64,000 bases of DNA from Sphingomonas natans. GTDB lineage: Bacteria; Pseudomonadota; Alphaproteobacteria; Sphingomonadales; Sphingomonadaceae. Made by a program: the position numbers and the translations under genes. The DNA lies in the NCBI RefSeq assembly GCF_030546695.1, contig NZ_JAUOTP010000001.1, positions 62,001-126,000 of the forward strand, in the 5' to 3' direction. Below, in pieces: positions 34,636 to 43,310 of this stretch (its first letter is position 1; each line of letters starts with the position of its first letter). The notes beneath the pieces are model-generated. The model ran no database searches. It had not been told where the DNA came from and was given only the letters and a program-made list of their open reading frames with translations.

Positions 34636-34741
34636 GGGGAGGGGGATCGCCGGCGCAGCCGGTAGTGGAAGGGAAAATCTGCGCTGCTTCCGCCGTTTAC
34701 ACGGCTGCCCCTCCGCCGTCCTGCGGACGGTCCCCCTCCCC
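34636..34741. repeat. Long imperfect inverted repeat, type D
   Basis: Outer arms GGGGAGGGGGA (34636-34646) and TCCCCCTCCCC (34731-34741) pair perfectly, with smaller hairpins inside (CGGCGCAGCCGG; CCGTCCTGCGGACGG). It fills most of the gap between the convergent GH35 and TonB receptor genes and has the look of another dispersed sphingomonad palindrome. It is the only copy I noticed in the window. Confidence 0.75.
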
Positions 34742-34762
34742 ATCTGCGATGGAGAAGATCAC

Positions 34763-34794
34763 AAAAAAGGGGAGGCAGGTTGCCCTGCCTCCCC
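34763..34794 (-). terminator. Rho-independent terminator of the second TonB receptor
   Basis: Read on the minus strand, an 11-bp perfect stem GGGGAGGCAGG / CCTGCCTCCCC with a 4-base loop is followed by six T's (the A-run at 34763-34768). It lies 25 bases after the receptor stop. Confidence 0.93.
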
Positions 34795-34819
34795 CCTTGG
34801 GATCACCTGTTACGGTCGA

Positions 34820-37804
34820 TTACAGCTGGACGGTGACACCGAGCGTGATCGTTCGGCCGATGCGCGTCTGGAACAGCGTGTCCTTGCGATTGCTGTCGAT
34901 ATAGATGCGGTTCTGCTCGTCGGTGAGGTTCGAGCCCTCGATCAGCACCTTGACGTTCTCGGTGATGTTGTACGAGGCCGAGGCATCGACATAGATCGTG
35001 CTGTCGTTGACCTGAACGTCGCTACCCGGCGAAGCAGGCACGCCGCGCAGGAACGGATCGCGATAGTTGATCGTGCCGCGAAGGCTGAACTTCTTGTCCT
35101 CGTAATAAGCCGTGCCCGACGCCGTATTCTTGGACAGGCCGAGCAGTGCCGCTTCCGTCGTCGCCGTCACGGCGCCGTTGGACGTTGCCGTGATGTAGCT
35201 GATCTTCGAGGTCACGCGCGTGTAGTTCGCAAGGACGCCGAAATTCTTGAGGAAGGGCGAGGCGAGGAAGGTGAACGGCACCTGCGCGTTGACCTCGACG
35301 CCGTTCAGCTTGCCACCCGGGGTGTTGGACGGTGCGCTGACGGTGAACAGCTCGTTCGCGCCGGTGTTCGACCCGGCCAGCAGAGCCTCCGGCAGGCCGA
35401 GCGTGTTGAACGGCACGACCTGCGGGACCGTCTGGATGAAGGTGCTGATGTTCTTGTGGAAATACGCGACCGACAGCAGCGAGCCCGGGCGGAAATACCA
35501 CTCGGCCGCCGCGTCGAACGTCTTGGCGCTGATCGGCTTCAGGTTCGGGTTCTGCACGCTCGCCGTGCGGGTGACGGCGTTGATCGTGCTGCTCGGCGTC
35601 AGAGCGGCGAGCTCGGGACGCGCGATGACCTTGGACGCCGAGAAGCGCAGCAGCAGGCTCCGCATCGGCTCGAACACGATGTTCGCCGACGGCAGCCAGT
35701 TATCATAAGTGCGGTTGGCCGAGGTGAACACGCCGGTCACGCCGGTTGGCGAGCTGGCGAGAGCGACCGGGTTGAACGCGCTCGAGAACTGGTAGGTGTG
35801 GACGAAGCGCACGCCGAAATCGCCGCGGACACCGATCGGCAGACGATCCTGAAGATCGAACGTGCCCATGAGGTAGCCGCTCGTCTCTTCTTCCAGGACC
35901 TGCGACAGGCCGGTGCCGCACGAGACGCCGCAGGTGCGGGCCTGATCGAGCGAATAGGCGCTGATCAGCTTCTCGGGATCGAGCGACGCCCAGCTGGCCG
36001 GTGCGCTATGACCCCACAGATCGTTGACGCCATCGATCTGCATCGAGAGGCTCGACAGGGTCACGCCGGCCGGCAGGTTCTTGGTCGTGATGTCGGCGGT
36101 GTAGTAGCCGGTCGAGAGCGAGGTGAAGTCCGCGCGGCGGAACTGGCCGCCGGCCTTCACGGTGAAGATGTCGAACGCCTTCCAGTTCAGATTGACCTCG
36201 CCGGTCATGCCCTTGGTCTGGTTGTAGCGGGGCGCGCCCTGGAAGCCGAAGCCGCCGAGGACGGTGCCGTCCGCCAGACCCGCGGCATAATTGAAGTTGG
36301 TCGGGTTCGAGACATCGAAGCCGAAGCCGAGATCCGGCGTGCTGTTGCCGTTATAGTTGAACGTGAACGGCTTATCGATCGCGTCCATATAATATTGGAA
36401 ACGCTGCTTCGTCTGCAGGCGCGACTTGTTGACGCCGACGAGCGCGGTCATTTCGAGCTTGTCGGTGAAGTCATGCTTGAAGTTGAAATTGGCCTGCTTG
36501 AAGGTCGAGACGAAATTGTCGACCAGACCTTCCGAACGGACGTCGACACCCGTGTAGCTCGCGTCCTGGACCGAGCCGAGGCTGTTGAGCGTGAGCGACT
36601 GGATGGCGGTGTCCGGCATGCCGTTGTTCGATGCCGAGCGACCGAACGAGATCGCCTCGATGTAATTGTCGCGGCGCACGACGTGGAAGCGCGAGTAGAG
36701 CAGATCGATCGACATGTCGGTCTGGTCGTCGGGCTGGAACTGCAGCGTGGCGGTGCCGCCGATGCGCGTCTGCTTCTGCTCGGAATTCAGATAGCGCGGA
36801 ATGCGCGGGAAGAAGGCGCCGCTGCCTGGCGTGTTGGGCGCATCGGCGCGACGCGCGGCGAGAACGGCGTTATAGGCTGCAAGCGCGGTGGCGCCGCTGG
36901 CGCGGGGATCGCCCGGATAGCAGAGCGTGGCGGTCGCGCCCTTCGAGCCGATCGCCGGAACGGCGGTTGCGGCACCGACCGGCGAGCAGAAGCCGCCATT
37001 GGTGTTGGACGACAGGATATCGACGGCCGAATAGCCGACCTCGCGGATGTTGCGCTCCTGATAAGCGAGCGAACCGAGGATGCCCCAGCGACCATCGCCG
37101 AACTTCTTCGAGACGAGCAGCGAGCCGCGCGGATTCACGTCCTTGGAGACGGTGTTGTACAGGCCCTTGGCGGTCGCGCTGACCACGAAGTCCTTCTTCT
37201 GCGCGAGCGGCTTGGGTGCGGTCAGATCGACGGTCGCGCCGAGCGAGCCTTCCTCGACATCGGCCGACGGCGTCTTGCGCACGGACAGGCCGTTGAAGAT
37301 TTCGGTCGGGAAGACGTTGAAATCGAAAGAGCGGCCGTTGTTCTGCGCGCCATAGATGTCGGAGGCGCCGGCCTGGGCGGTGCCTTCCATGCCGTTGATG
37401 CGGACGCGGGTGAAGCCGGCGCCGAGACCACGGACCGAGATGTTCTTGCCTTCGCCGCCGTCGCCGCGCGCGAGCGCGACGCCCGGGATGCGCTGCATCG
37501 ACTCTGCGAGGTTGGAGTCGGGGAACTTGCCGAGATCCTCGGCGACGATGCTGTCGATCGCTGCGGTCTCGGTGCGCTTCTGGCTGAGCGCGCTATCGAG
37601 CGAGGCGCGGAAGCCGCTGACGACGATTTCCTGGGCGTCCGTCGCAGCAGGGGCAGCGGGCGCTGCGGCGTCTGCGGGCGCGGCGGCAGGAGCGACCGTC
37701 TGCGAGAAGGCAGGCGCGGCGACGACGAGCGTCGCGATCAGCGCAAGCGCCGAAGAACCGCGCAAACGAACGGAATTGGACGAAATCGGGATCATGCCAG
37801 TCAT
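34820..37804 (-). CDS. TonB-dependent receptor (Caulobacter/Xanthomonas-type carbohydrate receptor)
   Basis: A 994-residue outer-membrane receptor. It has a signal peptide (SSALALIATLVVAAPAFSQ), an Ala/Pro-rich linker, TonB box QEIVVSGFRASLDSALSQKR, plug segments (IVAEDLGKFPDSNLAESMQRIPGVALARGDGGEG, VRGLGAGFTRVRINGME) and a barrel ending in LGVTVQL. The SGFRASLDSALSQKR and DSNLAESMQRIPG signatures mark the class abundant in sugar loci of Sphingomonas, Caulobacter and Xanthomonas. A rhamnose-type operator lies 42 bases upstream, so uptake of rhamnose-containing oligosaccharides is the best guess. A start at ATG 37795 is possible. Confidence 0.93.
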   Translation of the reverse strand: MTGMIPISSNSVRLRGSSALALIATLVVAAPAFSQTVAPAAAPADAAAPAAPAATDAQEIVVSGFRASLDSALSQKRTETAAIDSIVAEDLGKFPDSNLAESMQRIPGVALARGDGGEGKNISVRGLGAGFTRVRINGMEGTAQAGASDIYGAQNNGRSFDFNVFPTEIFNGLSVRKTPSADVEEGSLGATVDLTAPKPLAQKKDFVVSATAKGLYNTVSKDVNPRGSLLVSKKFGDGRWGILGSLAYQERNIREVGYSAVDILSSNTNGGFCSPVGAATAVPAIGSKGATATLCYPGDPRASGATALAAYNAVLAARRADAPNTPGSGAFFPRIPRYLNSEQKQTRIGGTATLQFQPDDQTDMSIDLLYSRFHVVRRDNYIEAISFGRSASNNGMPDTAIQSLTLNSLGSVQDASYTGVDVRSEGLVDNFVSTFKQANFNFKHDFTDKLEMTALVGVNKSRLQTKQRFQYYMDAIDKPFTFNYNGNSTPDLGFGFDVSNPTNFNYAAGLADGTVLGGFGFQGAPRYNQTKGMTGEVNLNWKAFDIFTVKAGGQFRRADFTSLSTGYYTADITTKNLPAGVTLSSLSMQIDGVNDLWGHSAPASWASLDPEKLISAYSLDQARTCGVSCGTGLSQVLEEETSGYLMGTFDLQDRLPIGVRGDFGVRFVHTYQFSSAFNPVALASSPTGVTGVFTSANRTYDNWLPSANIVFEPMRSLLLRFSASKVIARPELAALTPSSTINAVTRTASVQNPNLKPISAKTFDAAAEWYFRPGSLLSVAYFHKNISTFIQTVPQVVPFNTLGLPEALLAGSNTGANELFTVSAPSNTPGGKLNGVEVNAQVPFTFLASPFLKNFGVLANYTRVTSKISYITATSNGAVTATTEAALLGLSKNTASGTAYYEDKKFSLRGTINYRDPFLRGVPASPGSDVQVNDSTIYVDASASYNITENVKVLIEGSNLTDEQNRIYIDSNRKDTLFQTRIGRTITLGVTVQL

Positions 37805-37845
37805 GCCTCGCCTGTGGGAATGAGAACGGACACCTAAAGTCGGCG

Positions 37846-37860
37846 TCTCATATAGTGGAA
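37846..37860. promoter_or_regulatory. Palindromic operator, regulon 2 site a (TCTCAT-ATA-GTGGAA)
   Basis: A 6-3-6 imperfect palindrome 42 bases in front of the TonB receptor start. On the other strand it reads TTCCAC-TAT-ATGAGA, sharing the TTCCAC half with the sites at 45063 and 60593. It is one of the two hybrid sites that carry one half of each box type. Confidence 0.6.
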
Positions 37861-38064
37861 CTACGGTTCAGTTTATAAGCAGGGCCGAAACCGAGCGCCA
37901 GTGCATTAATCCGATATATGCGATCAAATGCTTGTTTCCGGCGTGTTTCCGGTCACGCGTTGCAGCTTTGCATCATGCTGCACTGCGAAGAGGCTTTGCC
38001 CGCGCTTGTGAGATTCGCTGGAACGATGCAAACCGCGCGCAGAACTTTGGGGGGAGGCGAACGG

Positions 38065-38793
38065 GTGGCAGTGACCGCGCAGGCGCACCGTTCCGGTCTG
38101 GGCCGCAACCTGACGCATGGGCTGGTCGATACGCTGGGCAGAGCAATCGTCGTCGGCGAATATGATGCGACGGCCTTCCCGACCGAGGCCGAACTGGCCA
38201 AGCAGCACAAAGTGAGTCGCTCGGTGACGCGCGAAGCGGTCAAGATGCTGACCGCGAAGGGGCTGCTCAGCGCCCGGCCGCGACAGGGCACGATCGTGCG
38301 CCTGCGCGAATATTGGAACCTGTTCGACACCGACATATTGCGCTGGCTGCTGGAGCGGCGCTTTTCGCTGGACCTGCTCGTGCAGTTCAATCAGCTCCGG
38401 ATCGCGCTGGAGCCGGAGGCGGCGGCGCTCGCCGCGACGCATGCGACGGAGGAGGAGCGCGCGGCGATCCGCGCGGGCCTGGATCGGATGCGCGACGCCG
38501 AGCGCGGCGAAGACGAACTGCTCGCCGCCGATATCGCCTTCCACGTCGCGATCCTCGAAGGATCGGGCAACCCCTTCTACCGCCAGCTCAGCGATATGGT
38601 GGAGACCGCGTTGCGCACCTCGATCCGCTTCACCAACCGGATCGACGGCCGCACCGCGAGCGTCGCTGCGCATGCCGCCGTCTGCGAGGCGATCCTGGCG
38701 GGAGACGCAAGCGGGGCACGCCTGGCGATGCAGCGGATCATCGCCGATGTCTTCGCGATCATCGACGGGGCAAAGCCGCCCGCACCAGAATGA
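38065..38793 (+). CDS. GntR-family (FadR/FCD) transcriptional regulator
   Basis: The start is put at GTG 38065, which has a very strong GGGGGGAGG seven bases upstream; the frame is open back to 37918 with ATG 38026 as an alternative. The 242-residue product has a winged helix (FPTEAELAKQHKVSRSVTREAVKMLTAKGLLSARPRQGTIV) and an FCD domain (LRIALEPEAAALAATHATEE, ADIAFHVAILEGSGN). Members such as DgoR and UxuR respond to sugar acids. Its target is not evident; it may control the adjacent TonB receptor or bind the TATTGT-N3-ACAATA palindrome at 15359. Its 3' end overlaps lutC on the other strand by 35 bases. Confidence 0.87.
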   Translation: MAVTAQAHRSGLGRNLTHGLVDTLGRAIVVGEYDATAFPTEAELAKQHKVSRSVTREAVKMLTAKGLLSARPRQGTIVRLREYWNLFDTDILRWLLERRFSLDLLVQFNQLRIALEPEAAALAATHATEEERAAIRAGLDRMRDAERGEDELLAADIAFHVAILEGSGNPFYRQLSDMVETALRTSIRFTNRIDGRTASVAAHAAVCEAILAGDASGARLAMQRIIADVFAIIDGAKPPAPE

Positions 38794-39388
38794 CGTGAAG
38801 GAAACGAGGGCCGTGCGCGCCGCGCACATAAGTGCCCTCAATGTCGGTCGTGCCCGAGACGCCCGTTACCCAATAATGCGCGCGCGGCTGCGGACCGGGG
38901 AGGGTGGCTTCCTCCAGGTGCGCGACGATCCGGTCGGCCTCGAGCAGGACGATGTGGTGGAGCGCGACGAAGTTCGGGAGCATCGGCGCGTCGGGCGCGG
39001 TCTCGAACACGAGTGACCCCGTCTCGGCGATGCCGCAGCGGGCGACGGCGAGGACGACGGGCTCCTCGGTCGCGGCGGCTTCGTGCACGGCGAAGGGGGA
39101 CCAGTCGCAGCCTGACAGTCGCGCGTCGGGCGGAAGATAGAGCGCCGGGGGCAGGCCCTGCTCGATGCAGTAGCGCAGGATCGCAGCGGGGAGATCGGCG
39201 AGCGTGTCGATCCGGTCGTGCGTCGCGGCGATGCTGGGGAGCGACAGCTTGGCGACAAAGCCTTCCTCCAGCGCCGTCGCATCGACAAAGGGCCGCTCGG
39301 GGGCGATCAGCAGGGCATCGGCCCCGATCGCCGCGGGGCCGGGGACGGTCGGCTTGAGGCGCGACAGGATTTCCTCGCGCGCGTTCAT
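38759..39388 (-). CDS. lutC: L-lactate utilization protein C (LUD domain)
   Basis: A 209-residue LUD-domain protein starting at ATG 39388, which overlaps the lutB stop (ATGA). VLAVARCGIAETGSLVFETAPDAPMLPNFVALHHIVLLEADRIV is the family core; the C-terminal SGTTDIEGTYVRGAHGPRFLHVILV is diagnostic. With LutA and LutB it forms the complex that oxidises L-lactate to pyruvate. It is the last gene of the minus-strand unit that begins with the rhamnose regulator, so the lactate made by the rhamnose pathway can be used. Confidence 0.93.
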   Translation of the reverse strand: MNAREEILSRLKPTVPGPAAIGADALLIAPERPFVDATALEEGFVAKLSLPSIAATHDRIDTLADLPAAILRYCIEQGLPPALYLPPDARLSGCDWSPFAVHEAAATEEPVVLAVARCGIAETGSLVFETAPDAPMLPNFVALHHIVLLEADRIVAHLEEATLPGPQPRAHYWVTGVSGTTDIEGTYVRGAHGPRFLHVILVRAALPRR

Positions 39389-40776
39389 CGGCGGCGTCCG
39401 CTCTTGTACTGGGCCATGAAGCTGCGCGCCTCGGGGGCGGGCATGTCGCGATGATCGGTCCAGCCGCCGGCAAGCGGCAGGCGTCTGATCCAGCCGCGTC
39501 CCAGGACGCGCATCGCACGCAAGGCGCTGCCGCTGGCAAGGCGATAGAGTGCGGGGCGGCGCGCGAACCAGGCCCAGACGCCAAGCCCCGCGCGCATCGT
39601 CTTTGGCTCGAGGCCTTCGCGCCAGCTCTTCTCGCGCCAGCCGCGCAGGAGCGTCGGCAGCGGGATGCGGACGGGGCAGACTTCCTGGCACTTGCCGTTG
39701 AGCGTGCAGGCGTTGGGCAGTTCGCGGCTCTTGGGGAGGCCGTCGAGCACCGGGGTCAGCACCGCACCCATCGGACCGGGATAGGTGCCGCCATAAGCAT
39801 GGCCGCCGATCTGCCGGAACACGACGCAATGGTTCATGCACGCGCCGCAGCGGATGCAGCGGAGCATCTCGGCGAGGCCCTCCTCACGCATCGTCGTCCG
39901 ACCATTGTCGACGAGGACGATGTGCATCTGTTCGGGGCCGTCGCGATCGCCCGGGCGGCGCGGGCCGGTATAGAAGGTCGTATATTGCGTGAGCGCGGCG
40001 CCCGTCGCCGAGCGCGCGAGCATCCGCAGCAGGTGCACCGCGTGCGGCATCGAGGGGACGATCTTCTCGATCCCCGCAGTGACGATATGGACGCGCGGGG
40101 GCACGAGCGAGAGCTCGGCATTGCCCTCGTTGGTGACGGTGCAGACCGCACCCGTGTCCGCGATCAGGAAGTTGGCGCCCGAGATGCCGACGTCGGCGCC
40201 CAGCATCTGCGTGCGCAGTTCGCGGCGCGCGCTTTCCGCCATCGCCGCGATCGTCTCTTCCTGGTGGGGGCTGCGGTGGCGTGCCTTGAACAGTAGCGAG
40301 ACCTGCTCGCGCGTCTTGTGCATCGCCGGCCAGATAATGTGCGAGGGGCGCTCGTCGGCGAGCTGAATGATATGTTCGGCGAGATCGGTCTCGACGCGCT
40401 CGATCCCGGCCTCGGCCAGCGCGTGCGGCAAGCCTATCTCCTCGCCGAGCATCGACTTTGAGCGCGCGACGGTGCGTGCGCCGGCGGCCTTGCAGATGTC
40501 GATGACGATCTTGCACGCCTCGTCCGAGGTGCGCGCCCAGTGGACCTGCGCGCCGGCGGCGATCGCGTTCGCCTCGAACTCTTCCAGATACGCGCCGAGA
40601 TGCGCGATCACATGATCCTTGATCGCCGCGGCGCGATCTCGGGCGTCCTCAAAATCGGGAAAGGCATCGACGGCGAGGGCGCGCTTGGCCTCGGCGGTGC
40701 CGGCGGTGCGCTCGACCGCGATCTTGAGGATCGGATCGGCCAGCGCCAGATCGACGCGATCGCCGAAGTCGCTCAT
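39385..40776 (-). CDS. lutB: L-lactate utilization iron-sulfur protein B
   Basis: A 463-residue protein: an N-terminal LUD domain (SKSMLGEEIGLPHALAEAGIERVETDLAEHIIQLADERPSHI) and two ferredoxin-like cluster motifs, CIRCGACMNHC near residue 310 and CTLNGKCQEVCPVRIPL near residue 355. It matches the YkgF/LutB family of normal length. It works in the cytoplasm with LutA and LutC. It overlaps lutA and lutC by four bases at each end, showing tight translational coupling. Confidence 0.95.
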   Translation of the reverse strand: MSDFGDRVDLALADPILKIAVERTAGTAEAKRALAVDAFPDFEDARDRAAAIKDHVIAHLGAYLEEFEANAIAAGAQVHWARTSDEACKIVIDICKAAGARTVARSKSMLGEEIGLPHALAEAGIERVETDLAEHIIQLADERPSHIIWPAMHKTREQVSLLFKARHRSPHQEETIAAMAESARRELRTQMLGADVGISGANFLIADTGAVCTVTNEGNAELSLVPPRVHIVTAGIEKIVPSMPHAVHLLRMLARSATGAALTQYTTFYTGPRRPGDRDGPEQMHIVLVDNGRTTMREEGLAEMLRCIRCGACMNHCVVFRQIGGHAYGGTYPGPMGAVLTPVLDGLPKSRELPNACTLNGKCQEVCPVRIPLPTLLRGWREKSWREGLEPKTMRAGLGVWAWFARRPALYRLASGSALRAMRVLGRGWIRRLPLAGGWTDHRDMPAPEARSFMAQYKSGRRR

Positions 40777-41543
40777 GCTTTCTCTCCGATCGCGGGACCG
40801 TCGCCCATGCCGGCGATGAGCTCGATCGCGTGGAAGCTACGCACGGAGGAACCGCGGCGGCTGAGCTTGCCGGCCATGTTCATCAGGCAGCCGAGATCGC
40901 CCGCGAGCAACAGATCGGCGCCGGTCGCCTCGATCGCGGCGGCCTTCTCCTCGACGATCGCGTTCGAGATGGCGGGATATTTTACGCAGAAGGTGCCGCC
41001 GAAGCCGCAGCACGTCTCCTCGCCGGCGAGCGGGCGGAGCTGGAGCCCGTCGACTGCCCTCAGGAGCCGGCGCGGCTGCGCCTTGATGCCGAGTTCGCGC
41101 AGGCCCGAGCAGCTGTCGTGATAGGCGGCGGTGGCGGGTAGCGTGACGCCCTCGGGCCGCCAGCCGCGCACCTCGTCGAGATAGGCCATGATCTCGTAGG
41201 TCTTGGCGGCGACCGCGTGGGCGCGCGGACCCCAGACGGGATCGTCCTCGAGGATCTCGGGATAATGGCTGCGGATCGTGCCCGCGCACGAGCCCGACGG
41301 GATGACGACATGCTCGTAGGGTTCGAGCATCGCGATCGCGCGCTTCGCCAGATCGATCGCGGTGTCGCGGTCGCCCGAATTGAGCGCGGGCTGGCCGCAG
41401 CAGGTCTGCGCCTCGGGGACGACGACCTCGCAGCCCGCCGCTTCCAACGCAGCGAGCGCGGCGAAGCCGATGCGCGGGCGCATCGCATCGACGAGGCAGG
41501 TAACGAAAAGGGCGACGCGCGGCCGCAGCATTTCAGAGGCCAT
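40773..41543 (-). CDS. lutA: L-lactate utilization protein A (CCG domain)
   Basis: A 257-residue protein with two CCG cysteine domains: AQTCCGQPALNSGD near residue 50 and GEETCCGFGGTFCVKYPAISNAIVEEKA near residue 180, plus VIPSGSCAGTIRSHYPE. It is the LutA/YkgE subunit of the lactate-oxidising complex, likely holding non-cubane or cubane Fe-S clusters. ATG 41543 is used; ATG 41531, after the upstream hydrolase stop, is an alternative. Confidence 0.93.
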   Translation of the reverse strand: MASEMLRPRVALFVTCLVDAMRPRIGFAALAALEAAGCEVVVPEAQTCCGQPALNSGDRDTAIDLAKRAIAMLEPYEHVVIPSGSCAGTIRSHYPEILEDDPVWGPRAHAVAAKTYEIMAYLDEVRGWRPEGVTLPATAAYHDSCSGLRELGIKAQPRRLLRAVDGLQLRPLAGEETCCGFGGTFCVKYPAISNAIVEEKAAAIEATGADLLLAGDLGCLMNMAGKLSRRGSSVRSFHAIELIAGMGDGPAIGEKA

Positions 41544-42504
41544 GACGCGCCGCAAATGCGAGGAACAGATCGGGCCAGGCGGCGGCCGCCTTGGCCTTTT
41601 CGCCGATGCCGAAGCCGTGGCCCCCCGCCTCGAAGATATGCGTCTCGACGGGCACGCCTTTCTGCTTGAGCGCCATCATCATCGCGGTGGCATTCTCGAT
41701 CGGCACGGTCTTGTCGTCGATGGCCTGCGCGATGAAGGTCGGCGGCGCGTCGGCGGCAACATTCTGTTCGAGCGAATAAGCGCGCGCGCGGGCCGGGGTT
41801 GGATCGGGGCCGAGCAACTGTTTGCGCGAACCCGCATGCGCGGACGGGCCGTCCATCATGATCACTGGATACATGAGCGCCGCGACCTTCAGCCCGAGCG
41901 GCTGGGTATCGATCGCATCGATGGGCGTGTAGCTCGGCTTGGCGTCCTGCGTCGCCAGCCAGCCGGCGAGATGCCCGCCCGCGGAAAAGCCGATGACGCC
42001 GATCCGGGCAGGATCGAACTTTTCGCGTGCCGCCATGCTGCGCACCGTCCGGAGCGCGCGCTGCGCGTCCTGGAGCGGCGCCTCCGATCCGGCCGCCCAG
42101 CCATCGGCGGGCAGGCGATAGAGAAGGATGAAGCAGGTATAACCGGCCGACGCGAGCCGGCGGGCGATCTCATAGCCTTCCAGCCCGATCGCGACCCGGA
42201 CATAGCCGCCGCCCGGGATCAGCAGCAGAGCCGCGCCATTGGGCTTCTTCGGGCGCAGCATCGTCAGCGTCGGTGTCACGACATGCTCGAAATAGGTGTC
42301 GTCGGGCGGGCTGTCGGGGCGACGCAGGCCTTCCTTTTCGGTGACGGTCACGGCCTCGCCGCCCGGCGCCTTGCCGGGCCAGATCGGGAAGCGGGTGAAG
42401 CCCTTCGGCAGGGGGAAGCTCTGCGCGGACGCAGGTCCGGCGGCGGCCAGCGCGGCGGTCGCGGCGATGCCCGCCATCAGCGTGCGGCGATCAATCAGGG
42501 TCAA
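41533..42504 (-). CDS. Exported alpha/beta-hydrolase, carbohydrate esterase-like
   Basis: The start at TTG 42504 overlaps the upstream stop (TTGA) and includes a twin-arginine-like signal (IDRRTLMAGIAATAALAAAG); ATG 42477 is an alternative. About 323 residues with an oxyanion segment LIPGGGYVRVAIGLEGYEIARRLA, nucleophile Ser in GFSAGGHLAGW, Asp in AIDDKTVP and His in AGGHGFGIG. It resembles Aes/BD-FAE-type acetyl or feruloyl esterases that deacylate plant polysaccharides. Its place between a CE12 rhamnogalacturonan acetylesterase and lutA supports pectin deacetylation in the periplasm. Confidence 0.85.
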   Translation of the reverse strand: MTLIDRRTLMAGIAATAALAAAGPASAQSFPLPKGFTRFPIWPGKAPGGEAVTVTEKEGLRRPDSPPDDTYFEHVVTPTLTMLRPKKPNGAALLLIPGGGYVRVAIGLEGYEIARRLASAGYTCFILLYRLPADGWAAGSEAPLQDAQRALRTVRSMAAREKFDPARIGVIGFSAGGHLAGWLATQDAKPSYTPIDAIDTQPLGLKVAALMYPVIMMDGPSAHAGSRKQLLGPDPTPARARAYSLEQNVAADAPPTFIAQAIDDKTVPIENATAMMMALKQKGVPVETHIFEAGGHGFGIGEKAKAAAAWPDLFLAFAARHGL

Positions 42505-43310
42505 TGGCAGGCTCCTCGCCCGAGCGGGCTCGTCCGGGTCAGATCCGGACGCACGGGCAATATGGTCTTCGAAACCGGCAGGGTAAGCCCCGCCAGTGCC
42601 GTGGCGACGAGATCGGCGACGGCGCGCGCGCCGAGTTCGCTCAGATGCGTATTGTCGTCGATGCCCTGCGGATAGTTCGGCGCCTGCGCGGCAGTCATGT
42701 GTAGATAGAAGACGAGCGAAGCCTGCGGCCCCGCCTTGTCGAGCCACGCGCGCGACAGGCTTTCGAGATCGATGAGCGGTGTCGCGGTCTTTTCCGCGAC
42801 CTCGCGCACGACGTCCGAATATTCGGCGAAATCGGCCTGGGCGAGGCCACGATCGTTGAAGGCGTGGCGCGCGACGGGGGTGATCAGCACCGGCACGGCC
42901 TGCGCGCCGCGCACCATCCAGACGAAATGCAGCAGATTGTCGCGATAGTCGGTCCAGGCGCGCGTGAAGCGCTCGGGCTTGCTGCGATCGGCATCGTTGT
43001 GACCGAACTGGATCAGCACCGTATCGCCGGGCCTCACCTCGGCCATCAGCCGATCCCAGCGGCCTTCGCCAAGGAAGGTGCGCGTGCTGCGCCCCGCGAA
43101 GGCATGGTTGCGGACTTCGACGCCGGGGGCGACCGCGCAACGCAGCATCGTCCCCCAGCCCATCTGCGGATAGCGATCGGGCTTCGCGTCGGCCGCAGTG
43201 GAATCACTCGCGATCAGGATAGCGGGCAGGCGCGGCGCGGCGGCGGGCGCCGCGCCTAACAGAGGCAGCAAAGCGAGCGCCGCCGCAAGCCTGCCCGCCG
43301 CCCACATCAC
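42501..43310 (-). CDS. Exported SGNH hydrolase, rhamnogalacturonan acetylesterase (CE12-like)
   Basis: A 269-residue protein with a signal peptide (MMWAAGRLAAALALLPLLGAAPAAA). The SGNH blocks are clear: IASDSTAA (Ser), HAFAGRSTRTF (Gly), VLIQFGHNDADRS (Asn) and DNTHLSELGA (Asp-His). CE12 enzymes remove acetyl groups from galacturonate in rhamnogalacturonan-I so that lyases and hydrolases can act. It overlaps both neighbours by four bases, which places it in one unit with the rhamnose dehydrogenase and the lut genes. A second CE12-like gene is at 62345. Confidence 0.92.
   Translation of the reverse strand: MMWAAGRLAAALALLPLLGAAPAAAPRLPAILIASDSTAADAKPDRYPQMGWGTMLRCAVAPGVEVRNHAFAGRSTRTFLGEGRWDRLMAEVRPGDTVLIQFGHNDADRSKPERFTRAWTDYRDNLLHFVWMVRGAQAVPVLITPVARHAFNDRGLAQADFAEYSDVVREVAEKTATPLIDLESLSRAWLDKAGPQASLVFYLHMTAAQAPNYPQGIDDNTHLSELGARAVADLVATALAGLTLPVSKTILPVRPDLTRTSPLGRGACH

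Noticed and set aside
35456-37837. A 793-codon open frame opposite the second TonB receptor
   Set aside because: Arg/Glu/Ala-rich shadow of the receptor gene with no family features; the receptor frame has all expected motifs and its own terminator.
38003-38012. GTGAGA half-site in the leader of the GntR gene at 38065
   Set aside because: There is no matching TCTCAC arm at the 3-base spacing, so it is probably chance.
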